In this document: positions 47,345-59,830 of the stretch, piece after piece
Layout of the letters: each line of letters begins with the position of its first letter
Numbering within the stretch: position 1 is the stretch's first letter
DNA from: Saposhnikovia divaricata
Lineage: Eukaryota > Streptophyta > Magnoliopsida > Apiales > Apiaceae
Direction of reading: 5' to 3'
Assembly (NCBI GenBank): GCA_036435485.1
Contig: CM071595.1
Coordinates: forward strand, 2,976,001-3,040,000
Length of the DNA: 64,000 nt
Notes under the pieces: generated by a model
Seen by the model: the letters and a program-made list of their open reading frames with translations, nothing else
Databases searched by the model: none
What the model was told of the DNA's origin: nothing
Made by a program: the position numbers and the translations under genes

Positions 47345-50300
47345 TTGACGTAATTTAGACCTGAATCGGAGCTGATATAGTCAAAACTCGGTTTGGGATA
47401 ATCCTCAATGGGGTTAGTACACGGGATATTGTTAAAAATCGATTCGGACCATTTTAAGGATATTTTTAAATATATTGTTCCTATGGGTGATTGGAATTCA
47501 ACCATATTTTATTTGACACAATTCAGACCTGTATCGGAGCTGATATAGTCAAAACTCGGTTTTTGGATAATCCTCAAAGGGGTTAGTACACGGGAGTGTT
47601 AAAAATCGAGTCGAACCATTTTGTGGATATTTTTACATATTTTGTTCCTATGGGTTATTGGAATTCAACGAAATTTTATTTGACGCAATTCAGACCTGAA
47701 TCGGAGCTGATATGAACGAAACTCGGTTTTCGGATAATCCTCAAAGTGGTTAGTACACGGGATATTGTTAAAAATCGAGTCGGACCATTTTAAGGTTATT
47801 TTTATATATTTTGTTCCTATGGGTTATTGGAATTCAACGAAATTTTATTTGACACAATTCAGACCTGAATCGGAGCTGATATGAACGAAACTCGGTTTTC
47901 GGATAATCCTCAAAGTGGTTAGTACACGGGATATTGTTAAAAATCGAGTCGGACCATTTTGTGGATATTTTTACATATTTTGTTCCTATGGGTTATTTGA
48001 ATTCAACGAAATTTTATTTGACGCAATTCAGACCTGAATCGGAGCTGATATGAACGAAACTCGGTTTTCGGATAATCCTCAAAGTGGTTAGTACACGGGA
48101 TATTGTTAAAAATCAAGTCGGACAATTTTAAGGATATTTTTACATATTTTGTTCCTATGGGTTATTGGAATTCAACGAAATTTTATTTGACACAATTCAG
48201 ACTGAATCGGAGCTGATATAGTCAAAACTCGGTTTTTGGATAATCCTCAAAGGGGTTAGTACACGGGATATTGTTAAAAATCGAGTCGGACCATTTTGTG
48301 GATATTTTTACATATTTTGTTCCTATGGGTTATTGGAATTCAACAAAATTTTATTTGACGCCGTTCGGACCGGAATCGGAGCTGATATGATCGAAACTCG
48401 GTTTTTGGATAATCCTCAAAGGGGTTAGTACACGGGATATTGTTAAAAATCGAGTCGGACCATTTTGTGGATATTTTTACATATTTTGTTCCTATTGGTT
48501 ATTGGAATTCAACGAAATTTTATTTGACGCAATTCAGACCTGAATCGGAGCTGATATGAACGAAACTCGGTTTTCGGATAATCCTCAAAGTGGTTAGTAC
48601 ACGGGATATTGTTAAAAATTGAGTCGGACCATTTTAAGGATATTTTTACATATTTTGTTCCTATGGGTTATTGGAATTCAACGAAATTTTATTTGACACA
48701 ATTCAGACCTGAATCGGAGCTGATATGAACGAAACTCGGTTTTCGGATAATCCTCAAAGTGGTTAGTACACGGGATATTGTTAAAAATCGAGTCGGACCA
48801 TTTTAAGGATATTTTTACATATTTTGTTCCTATGGGTTATTGGAATTCAACGAAATTTTATTTGACACAATTCAGACCTGAATCGGAGCTGATATAGTCA
48901 AAACTCGGTTTTTGGATAATCCTCAAAGGGGTTAGTACACGGGATATTGTTAAAAATCGAGTCGGACCATTTTGTGGATATTTTTACATATTTTGTTCCT
49001 ATGGGTTATTGGAATTCAACGAAATTTTATTTGACACAATTCAGACCTGAATCGGAGCTGATATGAACGAAACTCGGTTTTCGGATAATCCTCAAAGTGG
49101 TTAGTACACGGGATATTGTTAAAAATCGAGTCGGACCATTTTGTGGATATTTTTACATATTTTGTTCCTATGGGTTATTTGAATTCAACGAAATTTTATT
49201 TGACGCAATTCAGACCTGAATCGGAGCTGATATGAACGAAACTCGGTTTTCGGATAATCCTCAAAGTGGTTAGTACACGGGATATTGTTAAAAATCAAGT
49301 CGGACAATTTTAAGGATATTTTTACATATTTTGTTCCTATGGGTTATTGGAATTCAACGAAATTTTATTTGACACAATTCAGACCTGAATCGGAGCTGAT
49401 ATAGTCAAAACTCGGTTTTTGGATAATCCTCAAAGGGGTTAGTACACGGGATATTGTTAAAAATCGAGTCGGACCATTTTGTGGATATTTTTACATATTT
49501 TGTTCCTATGGGTTATTGGAATTCAACAAAATTTTATTTGACGCCGTTCGGACCGGAATCGGAGCTGATATGATCGAAACTCGGTTTTTGGATAATCCTC
49601 AAAGGGGTTAGTACACGGGATATTGTTAAAAATCGAGTCGGACCATTTTGTGGATATTTTTACATATTTTGTTCCTATTGGTTATTGGAATTCAACGAAA
49701 TTTTATTTGACGCAATTCAGACCTGAATCGGAGCTGATATGAACGAAACTCGGTTTTCGGATAATCCTCAAAGTGGTTAGTACACGGGATATTGTTAAAA
49801 ATTGAGTCGGACCATTTTAAGGATATTTTTACATATTTTGTTCCTATGGGTTATTGGAATTCAACGAAATTTTATTTGACACAATTCAGACCTGAATCGG
49901 AGCTGATATGAACGAAACTCGGTTTTCGGATAATCCTCAAAGTGGTTAGTACACGGGATATTGTTAAAAATCGAGTCGGACCATTTTAAGGATATTTTTA
50001 CATATTTTGTTCCTATGGGTTATTGGAATTCAACGAAATTTTATTTGACACAATTCAGACCTGAATCGGAGCTGATATAGTCAAAACTCGGTTTTTGGAT
50101 AATCCTCAAAGGGGTTAGTACACGGGATATTGTTAAAAATCGAGTCGGACCATTTTGTGGATATTTTTACATATTTTGTTCCTATGGGTTATTGGAATTC
50201 AACGAAATTTTATTTGACGCAATTCAGACCTGAATCGGAGCTGATATGAACGAAACTCGGTTTTCGGATAATCCTCAAAGTGGTTAGTACAGGGGATATT

Positions 50301-51903
50301 ATTAAAAATCAAGTCGGACAATTTTAAGGATATTTTTACATATTTTGTTCCTATGGGTTATTGGAATTCAACGAAATTTTATTTGACACAATTCAGACCT
50401 GAATCGGAGCTGATATAGTCAAAACTCGGTTTTTGGATAATCCTCAAAGGGGTTAGTACACGGGATATTGTTAAAAATCGAGTCGGACCATTTTGTGGAT
50501 ATTTTTACATATTTTGTTCCTATGGGTTATTGGAATTCAACAAAATTTTATTTGACGCCGTTCGGACCGGAATCGGAGCTGATATGATCGAAACTCGGTT
50601 TTTGGATAATCCTCAAAGGGGTTAGTACACGGGATATTGTTAAAAATCGAGTCGGACCATTTTGTGGATATTTTTACATATTTTGTTCCTATTGGTTATT
50701 GGAATTCAACGAAATTTTATTTGACGCAATTCAGACCTGAATCGGAGCTGATATGAACGAAACTCGGTTTTCGGATAATCCTCAAAGTGGTTAGTACACG
50801 GGATATTGTTAAAAATTGAGTCGGACCATTTTAAGGATATTTTTACATATTTTGTTCCTATGGGTTATTGGAATTCAACGAAATTTTATTTGACACAATT
50901 CAGACCTGAATCGGAGCTGATATGAACGAAACTCGGTTTTCGGATAATCCTCAAAGTGGTTAGTACACGGGATATTGTTAAAAATCGAGTCGGACCATTT
51001 TAAGGATATTTTTACATATTTTGTTCCTATGGGTTATTGGAATTCAACGAAATTTTATTTGACACAATTCAGACCTGAATCGGAGCTGATATAGTCAAAA
51101 CTCGGTTTTTGGATAATCCTCAAAGGGGTTAGTACACGGGATATTGTTAAAAATCGAGTCGGACCATTTTGTGGATATTTTTACATATTTTGTTCCTATG
51201 GGTTATTGGAATTCAACGAAATTTTATTTGACGCAATTCAGACCTGAATCGGAGCTGATATGAACGAAACTCGGTTTTCGGATAATCCTCAAAGTGGTTA
51301 GTACAGGGGATATTGTTAAAAATCAAGTCGGACAATTTTAAGGATATTTTTACATATTTTGTTCCTATGGGTTATTGGAATTCAACGAAATTTTATTTGA
51401 CACAATTCAGACCTGAATCGGAGCTGATATAGTCAAAACTCGGTTTTTGGATAATCCTCAAAGGGGTTAGTACACGGGATATTGTTAAAAATCGAGTCGG
51501 ACCATTTTGTGGATATTTTTACATATTTTGTTCCTATGGGTTATTGGAATTCAACAAAATTTTATTTGACGCCGTTCGGACCGGAATCGGAGCTGATATG
51601 ATCGAAACTCGGTTTTTGGATAATCCTCAAAGGGGTTAGTACACGGGATATTGTTAAAAATCGAGTCGGACCATTTTGTGGATATTTTTACATATTTTGT
51701 TCCTATGGGTTATTGGAATTCAACGAAATTTTATTTGACGCAGTTCGGACCGGAATCGTAGCTGATATGATCGAAACACAGTTTTCGGAAAATTCTCAAA
51801 GGGGTTAATACACGGGATATTGTTAAAAATCGGGTCGGACCAATTTGTGGATATTTTTACATATTTTGTTCCTATGGGTTATTGGAATTCAACGAAATTT
51901 TAT
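47345..51903. repeat. 27-mer module (4559 bp)
   Basis: E carries CTCAATGGGG and GGGTGATTGG. Then F, Dg (AAGGTTATTTTTATATA), Da(GTGG), Dg, A (1 bp short, CAGACTGAATC), B, Dg, Da, A, Da(GTGG), Dg, A, B, Dg, Da, A, Dg, A, B, Dg, Da, A, Dg, A, B, C. The hexamer Dg-Da-A-Dg(TACAGGGG)-A-B is in tandem at 49707 and 50721, 1014 bp apart. The next module shares its unusual variants. Confidence 0.87.
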
Positions 51904-54265
51904 TTGACGTAATTTAGACCTGAATCGGAGCTGATATAGTCAAAACTCGGTTTGGGATAATCCTCAATGGGGTTAGTACACGGGATATTGTTAAAAATCG
52001 ATTCGGACCATTTTAAGGATATTTTTAAATATTTTGTTCCTATGGGTGATTGGAATTCAACCATATTTTATTTGACACAATTCAGACCTGTATCGGAGCT
52101 GATATAGTCAAAACTCGGTTTTTGGATAACCCTCAAAGGGGTTAGTACACGGGAGTGTTAAAAATCGAGTCGAACCATTTTGTGGATATTTTTACATATT
52201 TTGTTCCTATGGGTTATTGGAATTCAACGAAATTTTATTTGACGCAATTCAGACCTGAATCGGAGCTGATATGAACGAAACTCGGTTTTCGGATAATCCT
52301 CAAAGTGGTTAGTACACGGGATATTGTTAAAAATCGAGTCGGACCATTTTAAGGTTATTTTTATATATTTTGTTCCTATGGGTTATTGGAATTCAACGAA
52401 ATTTTATTTGATACAATTCAGACCTGAATCGGAGCTGATATGAACGAAACTCGGTTTTCGGATAATCCTCAAAGTGGTTAGTACACGGGATATTGTTAAA
52501 AATCGAGTCGGACCATTTTGTGGATATTTTTACATATTTTGTTCCTATGGGTTATTTGAATTCAACGAAATTTTATTTGACGCAATTCAGACCTGAATCG
52601 GAGCTGATATGAACGAAACTCGGTTTTCGGATAATCCTCAAAGTGGTTAGTACACGGGATATTGTTAAAAATCAAGTCGGACAATTTTAAGGATATTTTT
52701 ACATATTTTGTTCCTATGGGTTATTGGAATTCAACGAAATTTTATTTGACACAATTCAGACTGAATCGGAGCTGATATAGTCAAAACTCGGTTTTTGGAT
52801 AATCCTCAAAGGGGTTAGTACACGGGATATTGTTAAAAATCGAGTCGGACCATTTTGTGGATATTTTTACATATTTTGTTCCTATGGGTTATTGGAATTC
52901 AACAAAATTTTATTTGACGCCGTTCGGACCGGAATCGGAGCTGATATGATCGAAACTCGGTTTTTGGATAATCCTCAAAGGGGTTAGTACACGGGATATT
53001 GTTAAAAATCGAGTCGGACCATTTTGTGGATATTTTTACATATTTTGTTCCTATTGGTTATTGGAATTCAACGAAATTTTATTTGACGCAATTCAGACCT
53101 GAATCGGAGCTGATATGAACGAAACTCGGTTTTCGGATAATCCTCAAAGTGGTTAGTACACGGGATATTGTTAAAAATTGAGTCGGACCATTTTAAGGAT
53201 ATTTTTACATATTTTGTTCCTATGGGTTATTGGAATTCAACGAAATTTTATTTGACACAATTCAGACCTGAATCGGAGCTGATATGAACGAAACTCGGTT
53301 TTCGGATAATCCTCAAAGTGGTTAGTACACGGGATATTGTTAAAAATCGAGTCGGACCATTTTAAGGATATTTTTACATATTTTGTTCCTATGGGTTATT
53401 GGAATTCAACGAAATTTTATTTGACACAATTCAGACCTGAATCGGAGCTGATATAGTCAAAACTCGGTTTTTGGATAATCCTCAAAGGGGTTAGTACACG
53501 GGATATTGTTAAAAATCGAGTCGGACCATTTTGTGGATATTTTTACATATTTTGTTCCTATGGGTTATTGGAATTCAACGAAATTTTATTTGACGCAATT
53601 CAGACCTGAATCGGAGCTGATATGAACGAAACTCGGTTTTCGGATAATCCTCAAAGTGGTTAGTACACGGGATATTGTTAAAAATCAAGTCGGACAATTT
53701 TAAGGATATTTTTACATATTTTGTTCCTATGGGTTATTGGAATTCAACGAAATTTTATTTGACACAATTCAGACCTGAATCGGAGCTGATATAGTCAAAA
53801 CTCGGTTTTTGGATAATCCTCAAAGGGGTTAGTACACGGGATATTGTTAAAAATCGAGTCGGACCATTTTGTGGATATTTTTACATATTTTGTTCCTATG
53901 GGTTATTGGAATTCAACAAAATTTTATTTGACGCCGTTCGGACCGGAATCGGAGCTGATATGATCGAAACTCGGTTTTTGGATAATCCTCAAAGGGGTTA
54001 GTACACGGGATATTGTTAAAAATCGAGTCGGACCATTTTGTGGATATTTTTACATATTTTGTTCCTATGGGTTATTGGAATTCAACGAAATTTTATTTGA
54101 CGCAGTTCGGACCGGAATCGTAGCTGATATGATCGAAACACAGTTTTCGGAAAATTCTCAAAGGGGTTAATACACGGGATATTGTTAAAAATCGGGTCGG
54201 ACCAATTTGTGGATATTTTTACATATTTTGTTCCTATGGGTTATTGGAATTCAACGAAATTTTAT
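51904..54265. repeat. 14-mer module (2362 bp), copy of the preceding start
   Basis: Order: E, F, Dg, Da(GTGG), Dg, A(-1), B, Dg, Da, A, Dg, A, B, C. CTCAATGGGG, GGGTGATTGG, AAGGTTATTTTTATATA and the 1-bp-short CAGACTGAATC all recur exactly 4559 bp after their positions in the preceding module. Small private changes (GGATAACCC, TTGATACAATT) show divergence since the copying. Confidence 0.88.
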
Positions 54266-55783
54266 TTGACGTAATTTAGACCTGAATCGGAGCTGATATA
54301 GTCAAAACTCGGTTTGGGATAATCCTCAATGGGGTTAGTACACGGGATATTGTTAAAAATCGATTCGGACCATTTTAAGGATATTTTTAAATATTTTGTT
54401 CCTATGGGTGATTGGAATTCAACCATATTTTATTTGACACAATTCAGACCTGTATCGGAGCTGATATAGTCAAAACTCGGTTTTTGGATAATCCTCAAAG
54501 GGGTTAGTACACGGGAGTGTTAAAAATCGAGTCGAACCATTTTGTGGATATTTTTACATATTTTGTTCCTATGGGTTATGGGAATTCAACGAAATTTTAT
54601 TTGACGCAATTCAGACCTGAATCGGAGCTGATATGAACGAAACTCGGTTTTCGGATAATCCTCAAAGTGGTTAGTACACGGGATATTGTTAAAAATCGAG
54701 TCGGACCATTTTAAGGATATTTTTACATATTTTGTTCCTATGGGTTATTGGAATTCAACGAAATTTTATTTGACACAATTTAGACCTGAATCGGAGCTGA
54801 TATGATCGAAACTCGGTTTTTGGATAATCCTCAAAGGGGTTAGTACACGGGATATTGTTAAAAATCGAGTCGGACCATTTTGTGGATATTTTTACATATT
54901 TTGTTCCTATGGGTTATTGGAATTCAACAAAATTTTATTTGACGCCGTTCGGACCGGAATCGGAGCTGATATGATCGAAACTCGGTTTTTGGATAATCCT
55001 CAAAGGGGTTAGTACACGGGATATTGTGAAAAATCGAGTCGGACCATTTTGTGGATATTTTTACATATTTTGTTCCTATGGGTTATTGGAATTCAACGAA
55101 ATTTTATTTGACGCCGTTCGGACCGGAATCGGAGCTGATATGATCGAAACTCGTTTTTTGGATAATCCTCAAAGGGGTTAGTACACGGGATATTGTTAAA
55201 AATCGAGTCGGACCATTTTGTGGATATTTTTACATATTTTGTTCCTATGGGTTATTGGAATTCAACGAAATTTTATTTGACACAATTCAGACCTGAATCG
55301 GAGCTGATATAGTCAAAACTCGGTTTTTGGATAATCCTCAAAGGGGTTAGTACACGGGATATTGTTAAAAATCGAGTCGGACCATTTTGTGGATATTTTT
55401 ACATATTTTGTTCCTATGGGTTATTGGAATTCAACAAAATTTTATTTGACGCCGTTCGGACCGGAATCGGAGCTGATATGATCGAAACTCGGTTTTTGGA
55501 TAATCCTCAAAGGGGTTAGTACACGGGATATTGTTAAAAATCGAGTCGGACCATTTTGTGGATATTTTTACATATTTTGTTCCTATGGGTTATTGGAATT
55601 CAACGAAATTTTATTTGACGCAGTTCGGACCGGAATCGTAGCTGATATGATCGAAACACAGTTTTCGGAAAATTCTCAAAGGGGTTAATACACGGGATAT
55701 TGTTAAAAATCGGGTCGGACCAATTTGTGGATATTTTTACATATTTTGTTCCTATGGGTTATTGGAATTCAACGAAATTTTAT
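54266..55783. repeat. 9-mer module (1518 bp), type X copy 1
   Basis: Order: E, F, Dg, Da-head/B-tail hybrid, B, B, A, B, C. E shares CTCAATGGGG and GGGTGATTGG with 47345 and 51904. The hybrid at 54770 starts ACAATTTAGACC and continues GATCGAAACTCGGTTTTTGG. B at 54939 reads ATATTGTGAAAA (55021), repeated 1518 bp later. F is followed by TTATGGGAATTC, a private change. Confidence 0.88.
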
Positions 55784-57301
55784 TTGACGTAATTTAGACC
55801 TGAATCGGAGCTGATATAGTCAAAACTCGGTTTGGGATAATCCTCAAAGGGGTTAGTACACGGGATATTGTTAAAAATCGATTCGGACCATTTTAAGGAT
55901 ATTTTTAAATATTTTGTTCCTATGGGTGATTGGAATTCAACCATATTTTATTTGACACAATTCAGACCTGTATCGAAGCTGATATAGTCAAAACTCGGTT
56001 TTTGGATAATCCTCAAAGGGGTTAGTACACAGGAGTGTTAAAAATCGAGTCGAACCATTTTGTGGATATTTTTACATATTTTGTTCCTATGGGTTATTGG
56101 AATTCAACGAAATTTTATTTGACGCAATTCAGACCTGAATCGGAGCTGATATGAACGAAACTCGGTTTTCGGATAATCCTCAAAGTAGTTAGTACACGGG
56201 ATATTGTTAAAAATCGAGTCGGACCATTTTAAGGATATTTTTACATATTTTGTTCCTATGGGTTATTGGAATTCAACGAAATTTTATTTGACACAATTCA
56301 GACCTGAATCGGAGCTGATATGAACGAAACTCGGTTTTTGGATAATCCTCAAAGGGGTTAGTACACGGGATATTGTTAAAAATCGAGTCGGACCATTTTG
56401 TGGATATTTTTACATATTTTGTTCCTATGGGTTATTGGAATTCAACAAAATTTTATTTGACGCCGTTCGGACCGGAATCGGAGATGATATGATCGAAACT
56501 CGGTTTTTGGATAATCCTCAAAGGGGTTAGTACACGGGATATTGTGAAAAATCGAGTCGGACCATTTTGTGGATATTTTTACATATTTTGTTCCTATGGG
56601 TTATTGGAATTCAACGAAATTTTATTTGACGCCGTTCGGACCGGAATCGGAGCTGATATGATCGAAACTCGGTTTTTGGATAATCCTAAAAGGGGTTAGT
56701 ACACGGGATATTGTTAAAAATCGAGTCGGACCATTTTGTGGATATTTTTACATATTTTGTTCCTATGGGTTATTGGAATTCAACGAAATTTTATTTGACA
56801 CAATTCAGACCTGAATCGGAGCTGATATAGTCAAAACTCGGTTTTTGGATAATCCTCAAAGGGGTTAGTACACGGGATATTGTTAAAAATCGAGTCGGAC
56901 CATTTTGTGGATATTTTTACATATTTTGTTCCTATGGGTTATTGGAATTCAACAAAATTTTATTTGACGCCGTTCGGACCGGAATCGGAGCTGATATGAT
57001 CGAAACTCGGTTTTTGGATAATCCTCAAAGGGGTTAGTACACGGGATATTGTTAAAAATCGAGTCGGACCATTTTGTGGATATTTTTACATATTTTGTTC
57101 CTATGGGTTATTGGAATTCAACGAAATTTTATTTGACGCAGTTCGGACCGGAATCGTAGCTGATATGATCGAAACACAGTTTTCGGAAAATTCTCAAAGG
57201 GGTTAATACACGGGATATTGTTAAAAATCGGGTCGGACCAATTTGTGGATATTTTTACATATTTTGTTCCTATGGGTTATTGGAATTCAACGAAATTTTA
57301 T
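55784..57301. repeat. 9-mer module (1518 bp), type X copy 2
   Basis: Order: E, F, Dg, D/A hybrid, B, B, A, B, C. It matches the preceding module at an offset of 1518 bp, with ATATTGTGAAAA at 56539 and GGGTGATTGG in E but a normal CTCAAAGGGG. The hybrid at 56288 has GATATGAACGAAAC followed by GTTTTTGG and an A/B-type tail. Private changes include GAGATGATATG and CCTAAAAGGG. Confidence 0.88.
57133..57301. repeat. Monomer family C, reference copy
   Basis: A 169-bp monomer starting GCAGTTCGGACCGG, with CGTAGCTG, CGAAACACAGTTTTCGG, AAAATTCTCAAAGG, GGTTAATACAC, ATCGGGTCGG and CAATTTGTGG as linked family markers. It shares the B-type head but is the most divergent family in the middle. Copies between 10 and 18.4 kb often read GCAGATCGG and TTGCTAAAAA instead. 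C or a C-tailed hybrid stands directly before all 26 E copies. C copies followed by something else are few: 677, 2531, 21933 and 24116. Confidence 0.92.
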
Positions 57302-57469
57302 TTGACGTAATTTAGACCTGAATCGGAGCTGATATAGTCAAAACTCGGTTTGGGATAATCCTCAAAGGGGTTAGTACACGGGATATTGTTAAAAATCGAT
57401 TCGGACCATTTTAAGGATATTTTTAAATATTTTGTTCCTATGGGTTATTGGAATTCAACCATATTTTAT
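57302..57469. repeat. Monomer family E, derived 168-bp form
   Basis: Head GTAATTTAGACC, GTTTGGGAT (one base shorter than GTTTTTGGAT), GATTCGGACC, TTTTAAGG, TTTAAATATTTTG and CAACCATATTTTA are linked. This form is first seen at 17222, returns at 19415, 20922 and 22778, and is the only form from 27418 onward. Copies at 47345, 51904, 54266 and 55784 share GGGTGATTGG; the first three also share CTCAATGGGG. It is always followed by F. Confidence 0.92.
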
Positions 57470-57636
57470 TTGACACAATTCAGACCTGTATCGGAGCTGA
57501 TATAGTCAAAACTCGGTTTTTGGATAATCCTCAAAGGGGTTAGTACGCGGGAGTGTTAAAAATCGAGTCGAACCATTTTGTGGATATTTTTACATATTTT
57601 GTTCCTATGGGTTATTGGAATTCAACGAAATTTTAT
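57470..57636. repeat. Monomer family F, 167-bp form
   Basis: An A-like monomer with CTGTATCGG and a 2-bp loss that turns GGGATATTGTT into GGGAGTGTT. There are 27 copies: one after each of the 26 E copies and one at 5912 that follows an A monomer. From 27586 onward the copies read GTCGAACC; earlier ones read GTCGGACC. F is always followed by a D monomer starting GCAATT. This particular copy has TACGCGGGAG where others have TACACGGGAG. Confidence 0.92.
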
Positions 57637-58647
57637 TTGACGCAATTCAGACCTGAATCGGAGCTGATATGAACGAAACTCGGTTTTCGGATAATCCTCA
57701 AAGTGGTTAGTACACGGGATATTGTTAAAAATCGAGTCGGACCATTTTAAGGATATTTTTACATATTTTGTTCCTATGGGTTATTGGAATTCAACGAAAT
57801 TTTATTTGACACAATTCAGACCTGAATCGGAGCTGATATAGTCAAAACTCGGTTTTTGGATAATCCTCAAAGGGGTTAGTACACGGGATATTGTTAAAAA
57901 TCGAGTCGGACCATTTTGTGGATATTTTTACATATTTTGTTCCTATGGGTTATTGGAATTCAACAAAATTTTATTTGACGCCGTTCGGACCGGAATCGGA
58001 GCTGATATGATCGAAACTCGGTTTTTGGATAATCCTCAAAGGGGTTAGTACACGGGATATTGTTAAAAATCGAGTCGGACCATTTTGTGGATATTTTTAC
58101 ATATTTTGTTCCTATGGGTTATTGGAATTCAACGAAATTTTATTTGACGCAGTTCGGACCGGAATCGTAGCTGATATGATCGAAACACAGTTTTCGGAAA
58201 ATTCTCAAAGGGGTTAATACACGGGATATTGTTAAAAATCGGGTCGGACCAATTTGTGGATATTTTTACATATTTTGTTCCTATGGGTTATTGGAATTCA
58301 ACGAAATTTTATTTGACGTAATTTAGACCTGAATCGGAGCTGATATAGTCAAAACTCGGTTTGGGATAATCCTCAAAGGGGTTAGTACACGGGATATTGT
58401 TAAAAATCGATTCGGACCATTTTAAGGATATTTTTAAATATTTTGTTCCTATGGGTTATTGGAATTCAACCATATTTTATTTGACACAATTCAGACCTGT
58501 ATCGGAGCTGATATAGTCAAAACTCGGTTTTTGGATAATCCTCAAAGGGGTTAGTACACGGGAGTGTTAAAAATCGAGTCGAACCATTTTGTGGATATTT
58601 TTACATATTTTGTTCCTATGGGTTATTGGAATTCAACGAAATTTTAT

Positions 58648-58816
58648 TTGACGCAATTCAGACCTGAATCGGAGCTGATATGAACGAAACTCGGTTTTCG
58701 GATAATCCTCAAAGTGGTTAGTACACGGGATATTGTTAAAAATCGAGTCGGACCATTTTAAGGATATTTTTACATATTTTGTTCCTATGGGTTATTGGAA
58801 TTCAACGAAATTTTAT
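58648..58816. repeat. Monomer family D (Dg form), reference copy
   Basis: A 169-bp monomer with GCAATTCAGACCTG, GATATGAACGAAAC, GTTTTCGG, AAAGTGGTTAG and TTTTAAGG. Dg begins TTGACGCA and Da begins TTGACACA, a CpG to CpA difference. D copies following F before about 26 kb read GATCGAAAC in place of GAACGAAAC; later ones read GAACG. Recurrent Da subforms are one with TTTTTATATATTTTG, one with GTCAGACC plus TTTGTACAT, and one with an A-type TTTTGTGG tail. D subforms dominate 27.8-50 kb. Confidence 0.92.
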
Positions 58817-59661
58817 TTGACACAATTCAGACCTGAATCGGAGCTGATATAGTCAAAACTCGGTTTTTGGATAATCCTCAAAGGGGTTAGTACACGGGAT
58901 ATTGTTAAAAATCGAGTCGGACCATTTTGTGGATATTTTTACATATTTTGTTCCTATGGGTTATTGGAATTCAACAAAATTTTATTTGACGCCGTTCGGA
59001 CCGGAATCGGAGCTGATATGATCGAAACTCGGTTTTTGGATAATCCTCAAAGGGGTTAGTACACGGGATATTGTTAAAAATCGAGTCGGACCATTTTGTG
59101 GATATTTTTACATATTTTGTTCCTATGGGTTATTGGAATTCAACGAAATTTTATTTGACGCAATTCAGACCTGAATCGGAGCTGATATGAACGAAACTCG
59201 GTTTTCGGATAATCCTCAAAGTGGTTAGTACACGGGATATTGTTAAAAATCGAGTCGGACCATTTTAAGGATATTTTTACATATTTTGTTCCTATGGGTT
59301 ATTGGAATTCAACGAAATTTTATTTGACACAATTCAGACCTGAATCGGAGCTGATATAGTCAAAACTCGGTTTTTGGATAATCCTCAAAGGGGTTAGTAC
59401 ACGGGATATTGTTAAAAATCGAGTCGGACCATTTTGTGGATATTTTTACATATTTTGTTCCTATGGGTTATTGGAATTCAACAAAATTTTATTTGACGCC
59501 GTTCGGACCGGAATCAGAGCTGATATGATCGAAACTCGGTTTTTGGATAATCCTCAAAGGGGTTAGTACACGGGATATTGTTAAAAATCGAGTCGGACCA
59601 TTTTGTGGATATTTTTACATATTTTGTTCCTATGGGTTATTAGAATTCAACGAAATTTTAT

Positions 59662-59830
59662 TTGACGCCGTTCAGACCGGAATCGTAGCTGATATGATCG
59701 AAACTCGGTTTTCGGATAATCATCAAAGGGATTAGTACACGGGATATTGTTAAAAATCGAGTCGGACCAATTTGTGGATATTTTTACATATTTTGTTCCT
59801 ATGGGTTATTGGAATTCAACAAAATTTTAT
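59662..59830. repeat. B/C/D mosaic monomer before E
   Basis: Head GCCGTTCAGACCGG (B-like with one change), CGTAGCTG (C), GATCGAAACTCGGTTTTCGGATAATC (D-like), ATCATCAAAGGGATTAG (private), then CAATTTGTGG (C tail). It takes the place of C before E. The same mosaic is at 62688-62856, so it was made once and then copied with the 18-mer. Confidence 0.87.

Larger units (their letters stand above)
57302..58312. repeat. 6-mer module (1011 bp), one of each family
   Basis: Order: E, F, Dg, A, B, C. It has the same order as the 6-mers at 15198 and 16210 but uses derived E, GTCGAACC in F and GAACG in D. It contains one member of each family in consensus form and is the clearest minimal module in the window. 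E has GGGTTATTGG, not the GGGTGATTGG of its left neighbours. Confidence 0.9.
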
